A DNA stretch of 64,000 nt from Pseudomonadota bacterium (GCA_018830485.1 JAHJRQ010000012.1:62001-126000); one strand, 5' to 3'. Positions 36,311 through 44,818 are shown, counted from the stretch's first letter. A program made the numbers and translations. The notes: generated by a model not told the origin, from the letters alone.

Positions 36311-37858
36311 ATGACAGCACACAGCAACAACACAACAACACGTTCCAAAGGCAAGGTCTACCTCATCGGCGCAGGCCCAGGCGACCCCACCCTGATCACG
36401 GTGAAGGGGCTGGAGCTCCTCAAACGGGCCGAGGTTCTGGTCTACGACTACCTGGCCACCCCAAAGCTGCTGAAGTTTGTGCCCAAGAACGCCGAACTGA
36501 TCTACGCCGGCAAGAAAGGCGGAGTCTGCCACGCCCATACCCAGGAGGAGATCAACCAGATTCTGGTGGATCATGCCACAGCCGGGAAGATCGTGGTGCG
36601 CCTCAAGGGCGGCGATCCTTTCATCTTCGGCCGGGGCGGGGAAGAGATCGAGGAGCTGGCCAAACACGGGATCGCCTTTGAGGTGGTGCCCGGCGTCACC
36701 TCGGCCACCGCCGCGGCCACCTATGCCGGCGTGCCCATCACCCACCGGGATTACACCGCCTCGGTGGCCTTTATAACCGGCCATGAAGACCCCACCAAGG
36801 AGGTCTCCAACATCGCCTGGGACAAGATTTCCACCGGCATCGGCACCCTGGTTTTCTACATGGGGATCAAGAACCTGCCCTGTATCACCGAGAATCTCAT
36901 CAAGCACGGCCGCTCCCCGGAGACCCCGGTGGTGGTGGTGCGCTGGGCTTCCACCCCGATTCAGCAATCGGTGGTGGGAACGCTTGCCACCATCGCCGAA
37001 GTGGTCAAGAAGGAAAAAATCAAGCCCCCTGCCCTCATCGTGGTGGGCGAGGTGGTCAAGCTGCGCGACACCATCAACTGGTTCGAGAAAAGGCCGCTGT
37101 TCGGCAAGCGCATCCTGGTGACCCGGACCCGCGAACAGGCCAGCGAGCTGGTCCGGCTTTTGGAGGATCAGGGCGCGGATTGCGTGGAAGGGGCCACCAT
37201 TGCCTTGGCGCCGCCGGACAGTTGGGAGCCTTTAGATGCGGAGTTGAACCGGCTGGGCGAATACCAGTGGCTGGTGTTTACCAGCATCAACGCCATTCGC
37301 TTCTTCTTCACCCGGCTTTTTGAGCGGGGCTTGGACTGCCGGGCCCTGGCCGGGCCCAAGATCGCCGTGGTCGGCACAGCCACCGCGGAAATCCTGAAGG
37401 AATACGGTCTTGCCGCCGATCTGGTGCCCGAGGAATTCACCGGCGAAGGGTTGGCTGCCGGCATGGTGGCGCAGGGGGTCAAGGGCTGCAAGGTTCTGCT
37501 GCCCCGCGCCAAGAAGGCCCGGGAGATTCTGCCGGAGATCCTGCAGGAGAACGGGGCCGAGGTTGCCATTGTGCCGGTGTATCAGAATGTACGGCCCAAG
37601 GATTACGATCTGGTGCGCCAGGAACTGGCCGAAGGCGGAATCGACATGGTCACCTTCACCAGCTCCTCCACGGTGACCAACTTTTTGGAAATGCTGGGGC
37701 CGGAGCGTGATGCGCTACTGGCCGGGATCAAGGTGGCGACCATCGGCCCGATTACGGCGAGAACCGCGGAAAAGGCCGGGCTGGCCATCGATGTGCAGCC
37801 AAAGACCTACACCATCCCGGCCCTGGTGGAAAGCATCCTTGATTTTTACGGGAAATAA
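36311..37858 (+). CDS. cobA-hemD: Fused uroporphyrinogen-III C-methyltransferase / uroporphyrinogen-III synthase
   Basis: 515 aa. Residues ~14-255 are SUMT (CobA): VYLIGAGPGDPTLITVKGLE, IVVRLKGGDPFIFGRGGEEI, GVTSATAAATYAGVPITHRD and LVFYMGIKNLP. Residues ~265-510 are HemD: KRILVTRTREQASELVRLLE, YQWLVFTSINAIRFFFTRLF, VLLPRAKKAREILPEILQEN and DMVTFTSSSTVTNFLEML. The enzyme cyclises hydroxymethylbilane and methylates the product to precorrin-2, feeding sirohaem, alternative haem or cobalamin. The fusion is common in Desulfobacterota and Firmicutes and fits an organism using sirohaem-based reductases. Confidence 0.96.
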   Translation: MTAHSNNTTTRSKGKVYLIGAGPGDPTLITVKGLELLKRAEVLVYDYLATPKLLKFVPKNAELIYAGKKGGVCHAHTQEEINQILVDHATAGKIVVRLKGGDPFIFGRGGEEIEELAKHGIAFEVVPGVTSATAAATYAGVPITHRDYTASVAFITGHEDPTKEVSNIAWDKISTGIGTLVFYMGIKNLPCITENLIKHGRSPETPVVVVRWASTPIQQSVVGTLATIAEVVKKEKIKPPALIVVGEVVKLRDTINWFEKRPLFGKRILVTRTREQASELVRLLEDQGADCVEGATIALAPPDSWEPLDAELNRLGEYQWLVFTSINAIRFFFTRLFERGLDCRALAGPKIAVVGTATAEILKEYGLAADLVPEEFTGEGLAAGMVAQGVKGCKVLLPRAKKAREILPEILQENGAEVAIVPVYQNVRPKDYDLVRQELAEGGIDMVTFTSSSTVTNFLEMLGPERDALLAGIKVATIGPITARTAEKAGLAIDVQPKTYTIPALVESILDFYGK

Positions 37859-37872
37859 CAGTGTGGAAAACT

Positions 37873-37934
37873 CCGTTCGCCATGAGCCTGTCGAATGGCA
37901 GATGTTTGCGGTTCGACAAGCTCACCACGAACGG
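37873..37934. repeat. Dispersed palindromic repeat, family 1, copy 4 (degenerate)
   Basis: CCGTTCGCCATGAGCCTGTC (continuing GAA) and GTTCGACAAGCTCACCACGA (continuing ACGGG) are inverted with several mismatches. It occupies the gap between the convergent cobA-hemD and rubrerythrin genes. The arm order is reversed relative to the other copies. Confidence 0.8.
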
Positions 37935-37945
37935 GACATTTTTTT

Positions 37946-38440
37946 TTAGTCGATCTTGTCAAATGCCTTCTGGCTGGCCCCGCACACCGGGCATTTATCC
38001 GGAGCCTCGCCCTCGCAGGTGTAGCCGCACACCGAACAGACATGCATGTCCGTTTCCTCCTGGTTGGCCAGGCTGTCCAAGGCTTTCTGGTACAGGGCGG
38101 CGTGGATTTTCTCCACCTCATTGGCATAGCTGAAGCTGCGTTCCGCCGATTTGTGCCCTTCCTCCTTGGCTGCGGCGATCATGTCCGGATACATCTCCTG
38201 AAACTCATGGGTCTCGCCGCCGATGGCTTCCTTGAGGTTGGTTGCGGTGTCGCCGATGCCCTTGAGGGCGCGGAGATGGGCGTGGGCGTGGATGGTTTCC
38301 GCATGGGCCGCGGCGCGAAACAGCCTGGCCGCCTGCTTGAAGCCCTCTTTGTCCGCCTTGTCGGCAAAGGCCAGATACTTGCGATTCGCCTGTGATTCCC
38401 CGGCGAAAGCCTCCCAAAGATTTTTTTCGGTTTTCGTCAT
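37946..38440 (-). CDS. rbr: Rubrerythrin
   Basis: 164 aa, full length. Reduces hydrogen peroxide in anaerobes. The N-terminal four-helix di-iron domain has FAGESQANRKYLAFAD, AAAHAETIHAHAHL and YANEVEKIHAALY with the expected ExxH pairs. The C-terminal rubredoxin-like domain has VCSVCGYTCEGEAPDKCPVC, which binds one Fe(SCys)4. Monocistronic. Indicates an anaerobic lifestyle with oxidative-stress defence. Confidence 0.96.
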   Translation of the reverse strand: MTKTEKNLWEAFAGESQANRKYLAFADKADKEGFKQAARLFRAAAHAETIHAHAHLRALKGIGDTATNLKEAIGGETHEFQEMYPDMIAAAKEEGHKSAERSFSYANEVEKIHAALYQKALDSLANQEETDMHVCSVCGYTCEGEAPDKCPVCGASQKAFDKID

Positions 38441-38607
38441 GTGGCTTCTCCTTTTTCTGTTTATTTTTTTGAGAAAAAAAAGCTATTAGTGTGGATTATT
38501 CATAGGGTAACATCCATCCTTCCTTGGATCGCACGCTGGGCATCGCAACCGGTGTGACGATTTGTGCAAAGTTGCCTAAAGTATTGACCAAACCCAAGGA
38601 AAACGCC

Positions 38608-39861
38608 ATGAAAAAAATGAGCTTTGCCGCATTCTTCCTCTTGAACCCGAGCAGGATGCGGCGAGTTTTTTTTCTCGGCCTGGGATTATGTCTCGCTCTG
38701 CCCGGTTCGGTCTGGGCCGGGGCAAGCCAGACGCTGGAAAGCCTGGTGGAAAACGGCGGCCTCATTGTCACCAAAAACGGGACCACCATCTCCGAGCGCA
38801 ACGCCGAAAGTCAATTCATCCCGGCCAGCGTTCTGAAAATAGGCACGGCCCTGGCCGGTATACGGATCCTTGGCAAGGAGTATCGCTTCACCACCCGGTT
38901 TTATGTAAATGGCGACCGTGATCTGTACATCCGCGGCCTGGCTGATCCCCTGCTGGTTTCCGAGGAAGTATTCAAGATTGTCGCCACCCTCCGCAGCCGC
39001 GGCCTTTCCTCGATCCGCAACATCGTTGTCGATGACAGCGGTTGCCGGCTTGAAAACGGAACCGATGGCGCCACCAGCACCCTCAATCCCTACGATGCCC
39101 AGAACAGTTGCCTGGCGGTGAACTTCAACACCATCAATCTCGTCAAAGGCGCCGACAACAGCGTGCGTTCCGCTGAAGAGCAGACCCCTACCCTGCCGCT
39201 CATGAGGGAACTGGCGCAAGGGCTGCCGCCAGGCACCCACCGGATCAACGCCACGGCCACCGGAAACCAGAGCCTGCGCTATGTGGGGGAGCTGTTCGCT
39301 GCCATGTGCAGGAAACAGGGGGTGACAATGCGCGGCAAGATCATCCCCGGCCCTGTGCCGGAGGGGCTCAAGCTGTTCTACGAGCATGGTTCGAACAAGA
39401 GTCTGGACGAGGTGCTCACGGGGCTGCTTAAGTATTCCAACAACTTCATCGCCAACCAGCTTTTTCTGGCCATGGGCGCAAAACAATACGGCTGGCCAGC
39501 CACCTGGGACAAGGGTCAGCGGGCCATGACCGCTTTGTACCGCAATGAGCTTGGGCTTTCGGAAAAGGACATCGTGATCCGCGAAGGCTCCGGCCTCTCC
39601 CGGCAAAACCGGGTAACGCCCAGGGCTATGCTCGCCCTCCTGGAGGCGTTTAAGCCCCATGCCAAGCTGCTCCCTTTTGAGAACAACTGCCTGCGCAAAT
39701 CCGGCACCATGACCGGGGTGTACGGGTATGGTGGATATTTTGCCGGAGAACGCGGGTTGGACAGCTTTGTCCTGATGCTCAACCAGCCGAAGAATACCAA
39801 GAATGAGGTGCTGGAACTGCTTGGCGCCATGCATGGGGCAAAGGGGAGGCGGAAGAACTGA
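38608..39861 (+). CDS. dacB: D-alanyl-D-alanine carboxypeptidase, PBP4 type (peptidase S13)
   Basis: 417 aa from ATG 38608 (AAGGA upstream). The signal peptide is RVFFLGLGLCLALPGSVWAG. Active-site motifs: SxxK as PASVLKIGTALAG, SxN as YSNNFIANQL and KTG-like KSGTMTGVYG. The S13 core is intact although the protein is shorter than E. coli DacB, suggesting a reduced insert domain. It trims or cuts peptidoglycan cross-links in the periplasm. The open frame extends 28 codons upstream without a start site I prefer. Confidence 0.88.
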   Translation: MKKMSFAAFFLLNPSRMRRVFFLGLGLCLALPGSVWAGASQTLESLVENGGLIVTKNGTTISERNAESQFIPASVLKIGTALAGIRILGKEYRFTTRFYVNGDRDLYIRGLADPLLVSEEVFKIVATLRSRGLSSIRNIVVDDSGCRLENGTDGATSTLNPYDAQNSCLAVNFNTINLVKGADNSVRSAEEQTPTLPLMRELAQGLPPGTHRINATATGNQSLRYVGELFAAMCRKQGVTMRGKIIPGPVPEGLKLFYEHGSNKSLDEVLTGLLKYSNNFIANQLFLAMGAKQYGWPATWDKGQRAMTALYRNELGLSEKDIVIREGSGLSRQNRVTPRAMLALLEAFKPHAKLLPFENNCLRKSGTMTGVYGYGGYFAGERGLDSFVLMLNQPKNTKNEVLELLGAMHGAKGRRKN

Positions 39862-39911
39862 AAGGAAGGTTTCTTTTGGGAGGGCTGATTTCGAAAAAGG
39901 GAATTAAGTTC

Positions 39912-40010
39912 GTAGGTCGGATAGAGCGAAGCGAAATCCGACAAGTTTCAGGCGGGGTGCAAATGCGGTTGCCGTGGAAACGTCGGGTTTCGTTCCTCTA
40001 CCCGACCTAC
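39912..40010. repeat. GTAGGTCGG inverted repeat element
   Basis: Left arm GTAGGTCGGATAGAGCGAAG (continuing CGAAATCCGAC) and right arm GTCGGGTTTCGTTCCTCTAC (continuing CCGACCTAC) are imperfect inverted copies of about 30 bases around a 39-base centre. The GTAGGTCGG...CCGACCTAC pattern is a widespread intergenic palindrome in proteobacteria. Single copy in this window. Confidence 0.75.
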
Positions 40011-40040
40011 TCTTTCCAAGTAAAGTTCTATAGCCTTATG

Positions 40041-40173
40041 GCGATCCTGTGTGATGGGACAGGGGAAGTCAAAAGAAAAATAGGACTGGATTTTGCCCGA
40101 ATACCGGCTCAACCGCAGGATAGTCTGGTCAGGCCTCTCCCCGACTCCCACTCCAGCCGCACCATGGTTTCCT
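40041..40173. repeat. Degenerate direct repeat A: copy of the rlmD 3' end flanking hicBA
   Basis: This 133-base segment aligns throughout with 40793-40924, sharing GGGGAAGTCAAAAGAAAAAT, GATAGTCT, and CTCCAGCCGCACCATGGTTT. On the minus strand it encodes ETMVRLEWES, matching the rlmD C-terminus ETMVRLERE, but the stop codon is lost. It is therefore a decayed duplicate of the rlmD end plus downstream sequence. Confidence 0.85.
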
Positions 40174-40252
40174 TCCGAATACCGGGTCCAAATTCCGGTC
40201 CGAATTCCGCATCCGAATTCCGTCCGAATTCCGGGGACAGGATACTCAATTC
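40174..40252. repeat. AATTCCG array with GAATTCCGGGGACAG motif
   Basis: Several tandem units of the type CCGAATTCCG(G) run into GAATTCCGGGGACAGGATAC followed by TCAATTCC. From memory this motif often occurs beside REP-associated or IS200-like transposase genes. No transposase is present here. Confidence 0.5.
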
Positions 40253-40315
40253 CTTTTTTTTAGGAAATCCCAGGTTCCTGTAGCGCCCTGCCGTCCATTC
40301 CAGAACTCGTTTGTC

Positions 40316-40540
40316 TCATAGAATTTCTTGAAGTTCCTTGGCTGTCATTTCACAATCTCGTAGGATTTGGGCAAGAAGTCCTCTCCCGATGTTCTCGCCA
40401 CGATGGACAGGAACAACTGTGCATCTGCCATCGGAATGTTGAAGAAAATGATGACTGCCTTTGACGCGGACAACTTCAAATCCGGTCATGCGCAAGGCTC
40501 GGATAAGGCGACTGCCGGTGATGGAGGGAAAGGTGCTCAT
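40316..40540 (-). CDS. hicA: HicA-type mRNA interferase toxin
   Basis: 74 aa with a double-stranded RNA-binding-like fold. SGSRLIRALRMTGF-like start (here ITGSRLIRALRMTGF), the catalytic-type histidine in VRVKGSHHFLQHSDG, and TVVPVHRGENIGRGLLAQIL are family hallmarks. Cleaves mRNA when free. It follows hicB by three bases on the same strand, the hicB-first order. Appears intact. Confidence 0.92.
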   Translation of the reverse strand: MSTFPSITGSRLIRALRMTGFEVVRVKGSHHFLQHSDGRCTVVPVHRGENIGRGLLAQILRDCEMTAKELQEIL

Positions 40541-40543
40541 AGG

Positions 40544-40753
40544 TTAACAGTTAACGGCTATACGTTGGACGCCCACAAACTCATTTGATACAGGCTCTTC
40601 CACTTCCAGGCACACTTCTATAGCCTCTCGTATTCTTTTCATTAAAATATCTAGGGACTTAGCCTGAGTGTGACATCCGCGAAGTGCTGGAACAGAAGCC
40701 ACAAAATATCCATCCTCATCTTTTTCTATAACGACATTAAACTCGCGGATCAT
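40544..40753 (-). CDS. hicB: HicB-type antitoxin
   Basis: 69 aa from ATG 40753 (GGAGGAG upstream); a longer frame from 40789 is unlikely. The sequence IREFNVVIEKDEDGYFVASV followed by PALRGCHTQAKSLD is the partial RNase H-like HicB fold that neutralises HicA. It lacks the C-terminal ribbon-helix-helix or HTH domain of longer HicB proteins, so DNA-binding autoregulation may be absent or weak. Confidence 0.9.
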   Translation of the reverse strand: MIREFNVVIEKDEDGYFVASVPALRGCHTQAKSLDILMKRIREAIEVCLEVEEPVSNEFVGVQRIAVNC

Positions 40754-40792
40754 TTTGGGCTCCTCCTCATTTCTGGTTGATTGCCACATATT

Positions 40793-40924
40793 GCGATCCT
40801 ATGTGATAGGAAAGGGGAAGTCAAAAGAAAAATAAGACTGAATTTTGCCCGAAAACCGGCCTAAACTCGGGATAGTCTCGTCAATCTCTTCCCTACTCCC
40901 GCTCCAGCCGCACCATGGTTTCCT
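40793..40924. repeat. Direct repeat B: native rlmD 3' end and downstream sequence
   Basis: Intact counterpart of repeat A. It comprises the last ~10 codons and stop of rlmD (40893-40924) and 100 bases downstream. hicBA lies between the two copies in the same orientation. Confidence 0.85.
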
Positions 40925-42236
40925 GATGGGCGGTTTGCGGGAACATGTCCATCAGCCGGACTTCGGTCAGGCGATAGCCGGCCTGGATAAGCCCGGCAAG
41001 ATCGCGGGCCAGGGTGGCGGGGTCGCAGGAGATGTAGATGATCTGCTTTGCCTCAAGGCCGGGCAGCATGGGGATGAGTTCAGCGCAGCCGGAACGGGGC
41101 GGATCGAGGAGGAGGCAGTCAAAGGTGGCCTTTTCGGCGAGCAGACGTCTGGCTGCCTTGGTGGCGCTTTCTTGGCTGAATCGGCAGCGGTCACCAAGCC
41201 CGGCATTCTCGGCGTTGCGCACAGCGCTGCGGATGGTGGAGCGCTGCATGTCCATGCCGGTTACCTGCCAACCCTGCATGGCCAGGGGAAGCGAGAAATT
41301 GCCCATGCCACAAAAGAGATCCAGCGCCTTGGTGGGCAGCATCCCTCGGGTCCATTCCAGCAGCAGCTTGATGCAGTTTTCGTTTTGCCCGAGATTGACC
41401 TGGCAGAAGCCCCCTGGTTCCAGGCCAAGGGTCAAGGGCTGACCGCACAGACCGGCAGGCAGGGAAAATTCCACCCGCAGCTCGTTTGGTTGAACCTCTC
41501 CCCTCTCGGTGAAATACGGCCCCTTGGCCTGGCCTTCCACGCTGAAGATCACCGCCGCAAGTTTGGGCAACGTCTGGCATAAGAGTTTGGCAGCCTGGTG
41601 CTCGGCGGGCCGGGCCTTTCTGGTGTAGTGGATGAGCAGGATGACCGAGTTGTGGGCGGGATTTTCGAGCAGCTCGATGGCCGAGGCCAAGTCCATAAGG
41701 CTCTGGAACGGTCTGCTTTTTAAAAGCTCGGCAAGCACCGAATTGATCCCCTCTCCAGCCAGGGGGCAGCGGGAAACAGGGACCAGGCTGTGGCTCTGGC
41801 GGCCGAAATACCCCACCACCCCCTGCGCCACCTGCAATCTGATCCGTTGCCGATAGCCAAAGGTCTGGGGCGAGGCCAGGGGGGCGCCAGGGAGGGTGGC
41901 AAGCTCCTCCTCCCGGCACAGCCCGGCCCGGCAGAGGGTTTCCCCCAGGATACCGTTTTTCAAGCAGATCTGTTTGGCGTAGGTGGCGTGCTGGAAATCG
42001 CAGCCGCCGCAGGTGTCGTACACCGGGCAGGCGGGGGTTATTCGCTGTTCCGAGGACACAAGCACTTCCAAGAGCTCCGCTTCCTGGTACTGCTTGTGCT
42101 GACGGCGCAGTTGCACCCGCACTCGCTCCCCAGGCAGCACGCGCGGAACCATGACCACCTGGCCATCGGACAGACGCCCCAGGCCAAGGCCACCCTTGAT
42201 TACTTTGTCAACCGTGAGTTCCACGGGTTTGCTCAT
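40893..42236 (-). CDS. rlmD: 23S rRNA (uracil-5-)-methyltransferase, RlmD/RumA family
   Basis: 447 aa from ATG 42236 (GGAG seven bases upstream). An N-terminal TRAM domain (VDKVIKGGLGLGRLSDGQVV, VLPGERVRVQLRRQHKQY) is followed by the Fe-S cysteines CPVYDTCGGCDFQH. The methyltransferase domain has ALDLFCGMGNFSLPLAMQGW (SAM site), DCLLLDPPRSGCAELIPML (catalytic Cys is normally later) and IIYISCDPATLARDLAGL with the catalytic cysteine. Makes 5-methyluridine in 23S rRNA. The exact target position (1939 or 747) cannot be decided. Confidence 0.9.
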   Translation of the reverse strand: MSKPVELTVDKVIKGGLGLGRLSDGQVVMVPRVLPGERVRVQLRRQHKQYQEAELLEVLVSSEQRITPACPVYDTCGGCDFQHATYAKQICLKNGILGETLCRAGLCREEELATLPGAPLASPQTFGYRQRIRLQVAQGVVGYFGRQSHSLVPVSRCPLAGEGINSVLAELLKSRPFQSLMDLASAIELLENPAHNSVILLIHYTRKARPAEHQAAKLLCQTLPKLAAVIFSVEGQAKGPYFTERGEVQPNELRVEFSLPAGLCGQPLTLGLEPGGFCQVNLGQNENCIKLLLEWTRGMLPTKALDLFCGMGNFSLPLAMQGWQVTGMDMQRSTIRSAVRNAENAGLGDRCRFSQESATKAARRLLAEKATFDCLLLDPPRSGCAELIPMLPGLEAKQIIYISCDPATLARDLAGLIQAGYRLTEVRLMDMFPQTAHQETMVRLERE

Positions 42237-42239
42237 CAA

Positions 42240-42495
42240 CGGCTCCGCATGGTTTTCTTTCTTCTTTTGCGTGCCCAAAAGAAGAAACAAGAAAAAGGCA
42301 CCCCAGCCAGTCCTGGCCCTGCGGGCTTCCCTTGCTTCTCGCCGGCTGCGGGGCGCGGCAGGACAAATGGGGGGAAACCCATTGGTGCGCAGCCGAGCAC
42401 CGGAAAAACTGCCGAAAAGGGAGGTTGCACTGTTTGAGTGCCCCATGCGGGGCATAAACTCCGCGAGTTTGCATCGTCCCTTTTCGCCAGCTCCG
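42240..42495. repeat. Dispersed 'QKKK' repeat upstream of rlmD
   Basis: About 250 bases beginning TTTTCTTTCTTCTTTTGCGT and GCCCAAAAGAAGAAACAAGA. Spurious frames reading FFFxLLGTQKKKE arise from such sequences in many proteobacterial genomes, and I read it as a dispersed non-coding repeat. It makes the rlmD open frame look 73 codons longer than it is. Confidence 0.5.
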
Positions 42496-42501
42496 CAATA
42501 G

Positions 42502-42609
42502 TTCCCTCCCCCCTGGCGGGGGAGGGTTAGGGAGAGGGGGAATCAGCCATGAACGCGGCAGGTTGCAGCTTCACCCACCCCCCAACCCCCTCCCGTCGAG
42601 GGAGGGGGA
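42502..42609. repeat. CCCTCCCCC palindromic repeat, copy 1
   Basis: CCCTCCCCCCTGGCGGGGGA and CCCCTCCCGTCGAGGGAGGG are two small hairpins separated by ~60 bases containing CTTCACCCACCCCCCAACCC. Same architecture as 53887-54004; related pieces lie at 46559 and 59420. Confidence 0.8.
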
Positions 42610-42620
42610 TTGAATAACAA

Positions 42621-42656
42621 ACAAAAAAGCCGGCACAGAGCCACTGCCCCATACCG
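42621..42656 (-). terminator. Probable terminator downstream of leuCD
   Basis: On the minus strand GCCGG and CCGGC enclose a 20-base loop and are followed by TTTTTTGTTTG, about 35 bases after the leuD stop. The outer stem is short, so strength is uncertain. Confidence 0.6.
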
Positions 42657-42688
42657 GCATTTGGGGGGGCAATCCACCCCGTCACAAC

Positions 42689-43204
42689 CTAATAATTCTT
42701 GTCAGCATAGGTCAGCCAACCGCCTGCTTCCACGAGTTTTTTGTCAAATTCGTTGAGCTTGAACGGGATAGCCACCTTCTTGCTGCCCCGGGCCGTGATC
42801 GTGCAAGCATCCAGATCCACACTGATCGTCACTGCATCCCCAAGACTAAAAAGGTTCTCAATATCCTTCTTCGGCAGCTCGATGGCCAACATGCCGCAGT
42901 TGTACATGTTCTGCCGGAAGATGCGGGCAAAGCTTTCGGCGATGACCACATTGATGTCGTTGACCTCAAACACCCAAACCGCGTGCTCGCGGGACGAACC
43001 GCAGCCGAAGTTTGCCCTGGTGATGATAACCCCTTTGCCCTCGATATCCTTGCGCGGATCAAAGCCCCCGAGCTTGAGGTCTTCCAGGATATAGGGTTGC
43101 AACGCCATCTTGGTGTTTTCGGTCAGGTACTTGGCCGGGATGATCTCGTCGGTATTGATGTCGTTTCTGTCAAGAAACAGCGCTTTGCCGCCAAACTCTT
43201 TCAT
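42689..43204 (-). CDS. leuD: 3-isopropylmalate dehydratase small subunit
   Basis: 171 aa of the archaeal/short type. Forms the isopropylmalate isomerase with LeuC. Motifs: FLDRNDINTDEIIPAKYLTE and ANFGCGSSREHAVWVFEVND, the swivel domain's substrate loop, and FRQNMYNCGMLAIELP. It lies 45 bases after leuC. It would act in leucine synthesis and also convert citramalate in the CimA isoleucine route. Confidence 0.95.
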   Translation of the reverse strand: MKEFGGKALFLDRNDINTDEIIPAKYLTENTKMALQPYILEDLKLGGFDPRKDIEGKGVIITRANFGCGSSREHAVWVFEVNDINVVIAESFARIFRQNMYNCGMLAIELPKKDIENLFSLGDAVTISVDLDACTITARGSKKVAIPFKLNEFDKKLVEAGGWLTYADKNY

Positions 43205-43249
43205 TATCGTTTACTCCAATGTGGTTGGGTCGTTGGAACCCGGTTGTTT

Positions 43250-44533
43250 CTATAAAAGTTTCCGCGGATCGGTGATATGCCCCTGCACCGCGGTGGCCGC
43301 GGCGGTGAGCGGGCTCATCAGGTGGACGATGCCGCCCTTGCCCATGCGGCCGTTGAAGTTCCGGTTGGTGGTGGAGGCGCAGATCTCGCCGTCGGCCAAG
43401 ACGCCGTTGCTCATGCCCAGGCAGGCGCCGCAGGTGGGGTTGGTCACGCAGAAACCCGCTTCCATGAAGATGGCGATGAGCCCCTCTTCCAGAGCTTGGG
43501 CATACACCTTGGGCGTGGCCGGCGAGAGGATGCCGCGCACAGTGGCGGCGATTTTCTTCCCTTTCAGAATCCGGGCCGCGGAGCGGAGATCCTCAATGCG
43601 GCCGTTGGTGCAGGAGCCGATATACACCTGATCCACCGGGGTGCCTTCCATCTCGGTGACGTCTTTCACCTCGTCGGGCTTGTAGCCGAAGGTCGCTTGT
43701 GGCGCCAGCGCGGACACGTCCAGGATCATTTCCTGCACATAGGTCGCATCGGGGTCGGAATGCCATTTGGCAAAATCCTTCACCGCCAGATCTATGGACT
43801 CGTACTGATCTTTGATAAAGGGCCAGAGGTATTTGGCGGTCACCCGGTCGGGCAGGCAGATGCCGCAGGTGCCACCAGCTTCGATGGCCATGTTGCACAG
43901 GGTCATCCGCGCTTCCATGCTCATTGTCTCAACCACCGGCCCGCTGAATTCCATGATTTTGTCGGTGGCCCCGTTTACGGTCAGCTTCTTGATGATGAAA
44001 AGGATCACGTCCTTGGCAGAGACGCCGTCCTGTAAGGCGCCGGTGATGGTGATTTTCATGGTTTCCGGGGTGCGGAAGGAACAGACCCCTTTGAGGATGC
44101 CAACCTCCAGGTCGGTGGTGCCGATGCCTGCGGCAAAAGCGCCGAAGGCCCCGTGGGTGCAGGTATGCGAATCACCCATGATCACCGTATGGCCGGGGCG
44201 GACAAAGCCTTTTTCCGGAAAGAGCGCGTGACAGACCCCGTTGGCTCCGATATCGAAGAAGTCTTGAATTTTATGGCGCCTGGCCCAGTCACGGATGATC
44301 TTGCCCTGCATGGCGGTCTTGGAATCCTTGGCCGGGGTGACATGGTCGATAACCGCCTTGATCTTGGCGGTGTCGAAGACCCGGTCCATGCCGCGGGATT
44401 CGAGGTCGGTAATGGCGATGGGCGTAGTGATCTCGTGGCACATGACCACATCGATATCCAGAATGACGTTTTCCGGGGTGGGGGTGTCGCGCAGATGCGC
44501 GGCGAAAATCTTTTCAGCTATGGTTTTACCCAT
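43250..44533 (-). CDS. leuC: 3-isopropylmalate dehydratase large subunit (HacA/LeuC2 type)
   Basis: 427 aa. [4Fe-4S] aconitase-fold subunit. Motifs: VMCHEITTPIAITDLES, HTVIMGDSHTCTHGAFGAFA, AGGTCGICLPDRV, VYIGSCTNGRIEDLRSAARI and NPTCGACLGMSNGVLADGE with the cluster cysteines. The ~420-aa length places it in the HacA-like branch common in anaerobes, rather than the 466-aa E. coli type. Co-transcribed with leuD. Confidence 0.94.
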   Translation of the reverse strand: MGKTIAEKIFAAHLRDTPTPENVILDIDVVMCHEITTPIAITDLESRGMDRVFDTAKIKAVIDHVTPAKDSKTAMQGKIIRDWARRHKIQDFFDIGANGVCHALFPEKGFVRPGHTVIMGDSHTCTHGAFGAFAAGIGTTDLEVGILKGVCSFRTPETMKITITGALQDGVSAKDVILFIIKKLTVNGATDKIMEFSGPVVETMSMEARMTLCNMAIEAGGTCGICLPDRVTAKYLWPFIKDQYESIDLAVKDFAKWHSDPDATYVQEMILDVSALAPQATFGYKPDEVKDVTEMEGTPVDQVYIGSCTNGRIEDLRSAARILKGKKIAATVRGILSPATPKVYAQALEEGLIAIFMEAGFCVTNPTCGACLGMSNGVLADGEICASTTNRNFNGRMGKGGIVHLMSPLTAAATAVQGHITDPRKLL

Positions 44534-44818
44534 TGGTCATAAGCCTCCGTGCGGGGGATTGTCTGAGATTTTTTGGTGGGGGTCATGCCCACGATAATTC
44601 AGTTTTTTACCACAAATCGGCAGCCGTTAGCCATGATAAATGACAGGAGCCGGCCTAAAAAAATACCGGCAATATCCGGCTTCTCAAACGGAAACGCTTT
44701 TTTTCATACTTTAAGGTTTGACCGGAATTGACCGGCTGTATATCATGCTAGAAACTCGGAGGTGTTATCGTCGGGTGCTCCCTCTCCGGGCGCGGGTAAT
44801 TATTCTCAGGAATACGGC

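Larger units (their letters stand above)
39862..40315. other. Repeat-filled gap between dacB and hicA
   Basis: No gene supported over ~450 bases; the 135-codon open frame across it is low-complexity repeat sequence. It holds a GTAGGTCGG inverted repeat (39912-40010), a degenerate copy of the rlmD 3' end (40041-40173) and a short AATTCCG array (40174-40252). Confidence 0.75.

Noticed and set aside
39876-40283. 135-codon plus-strand frame between dacB and hicA
   Set aside because: Composed of palindromic and tandem repeats and a decayed copy of the rlmD end; no coding signals.
42237-42455. N-terminal 73-residue extension of RlmD
   Set aside because: Encoded by a dispersed repeat giving the familiar artefact FFLFLLLGTQKKKE; the ATG at 42236 has a proper ribosome site and begins at the TRAM domain.
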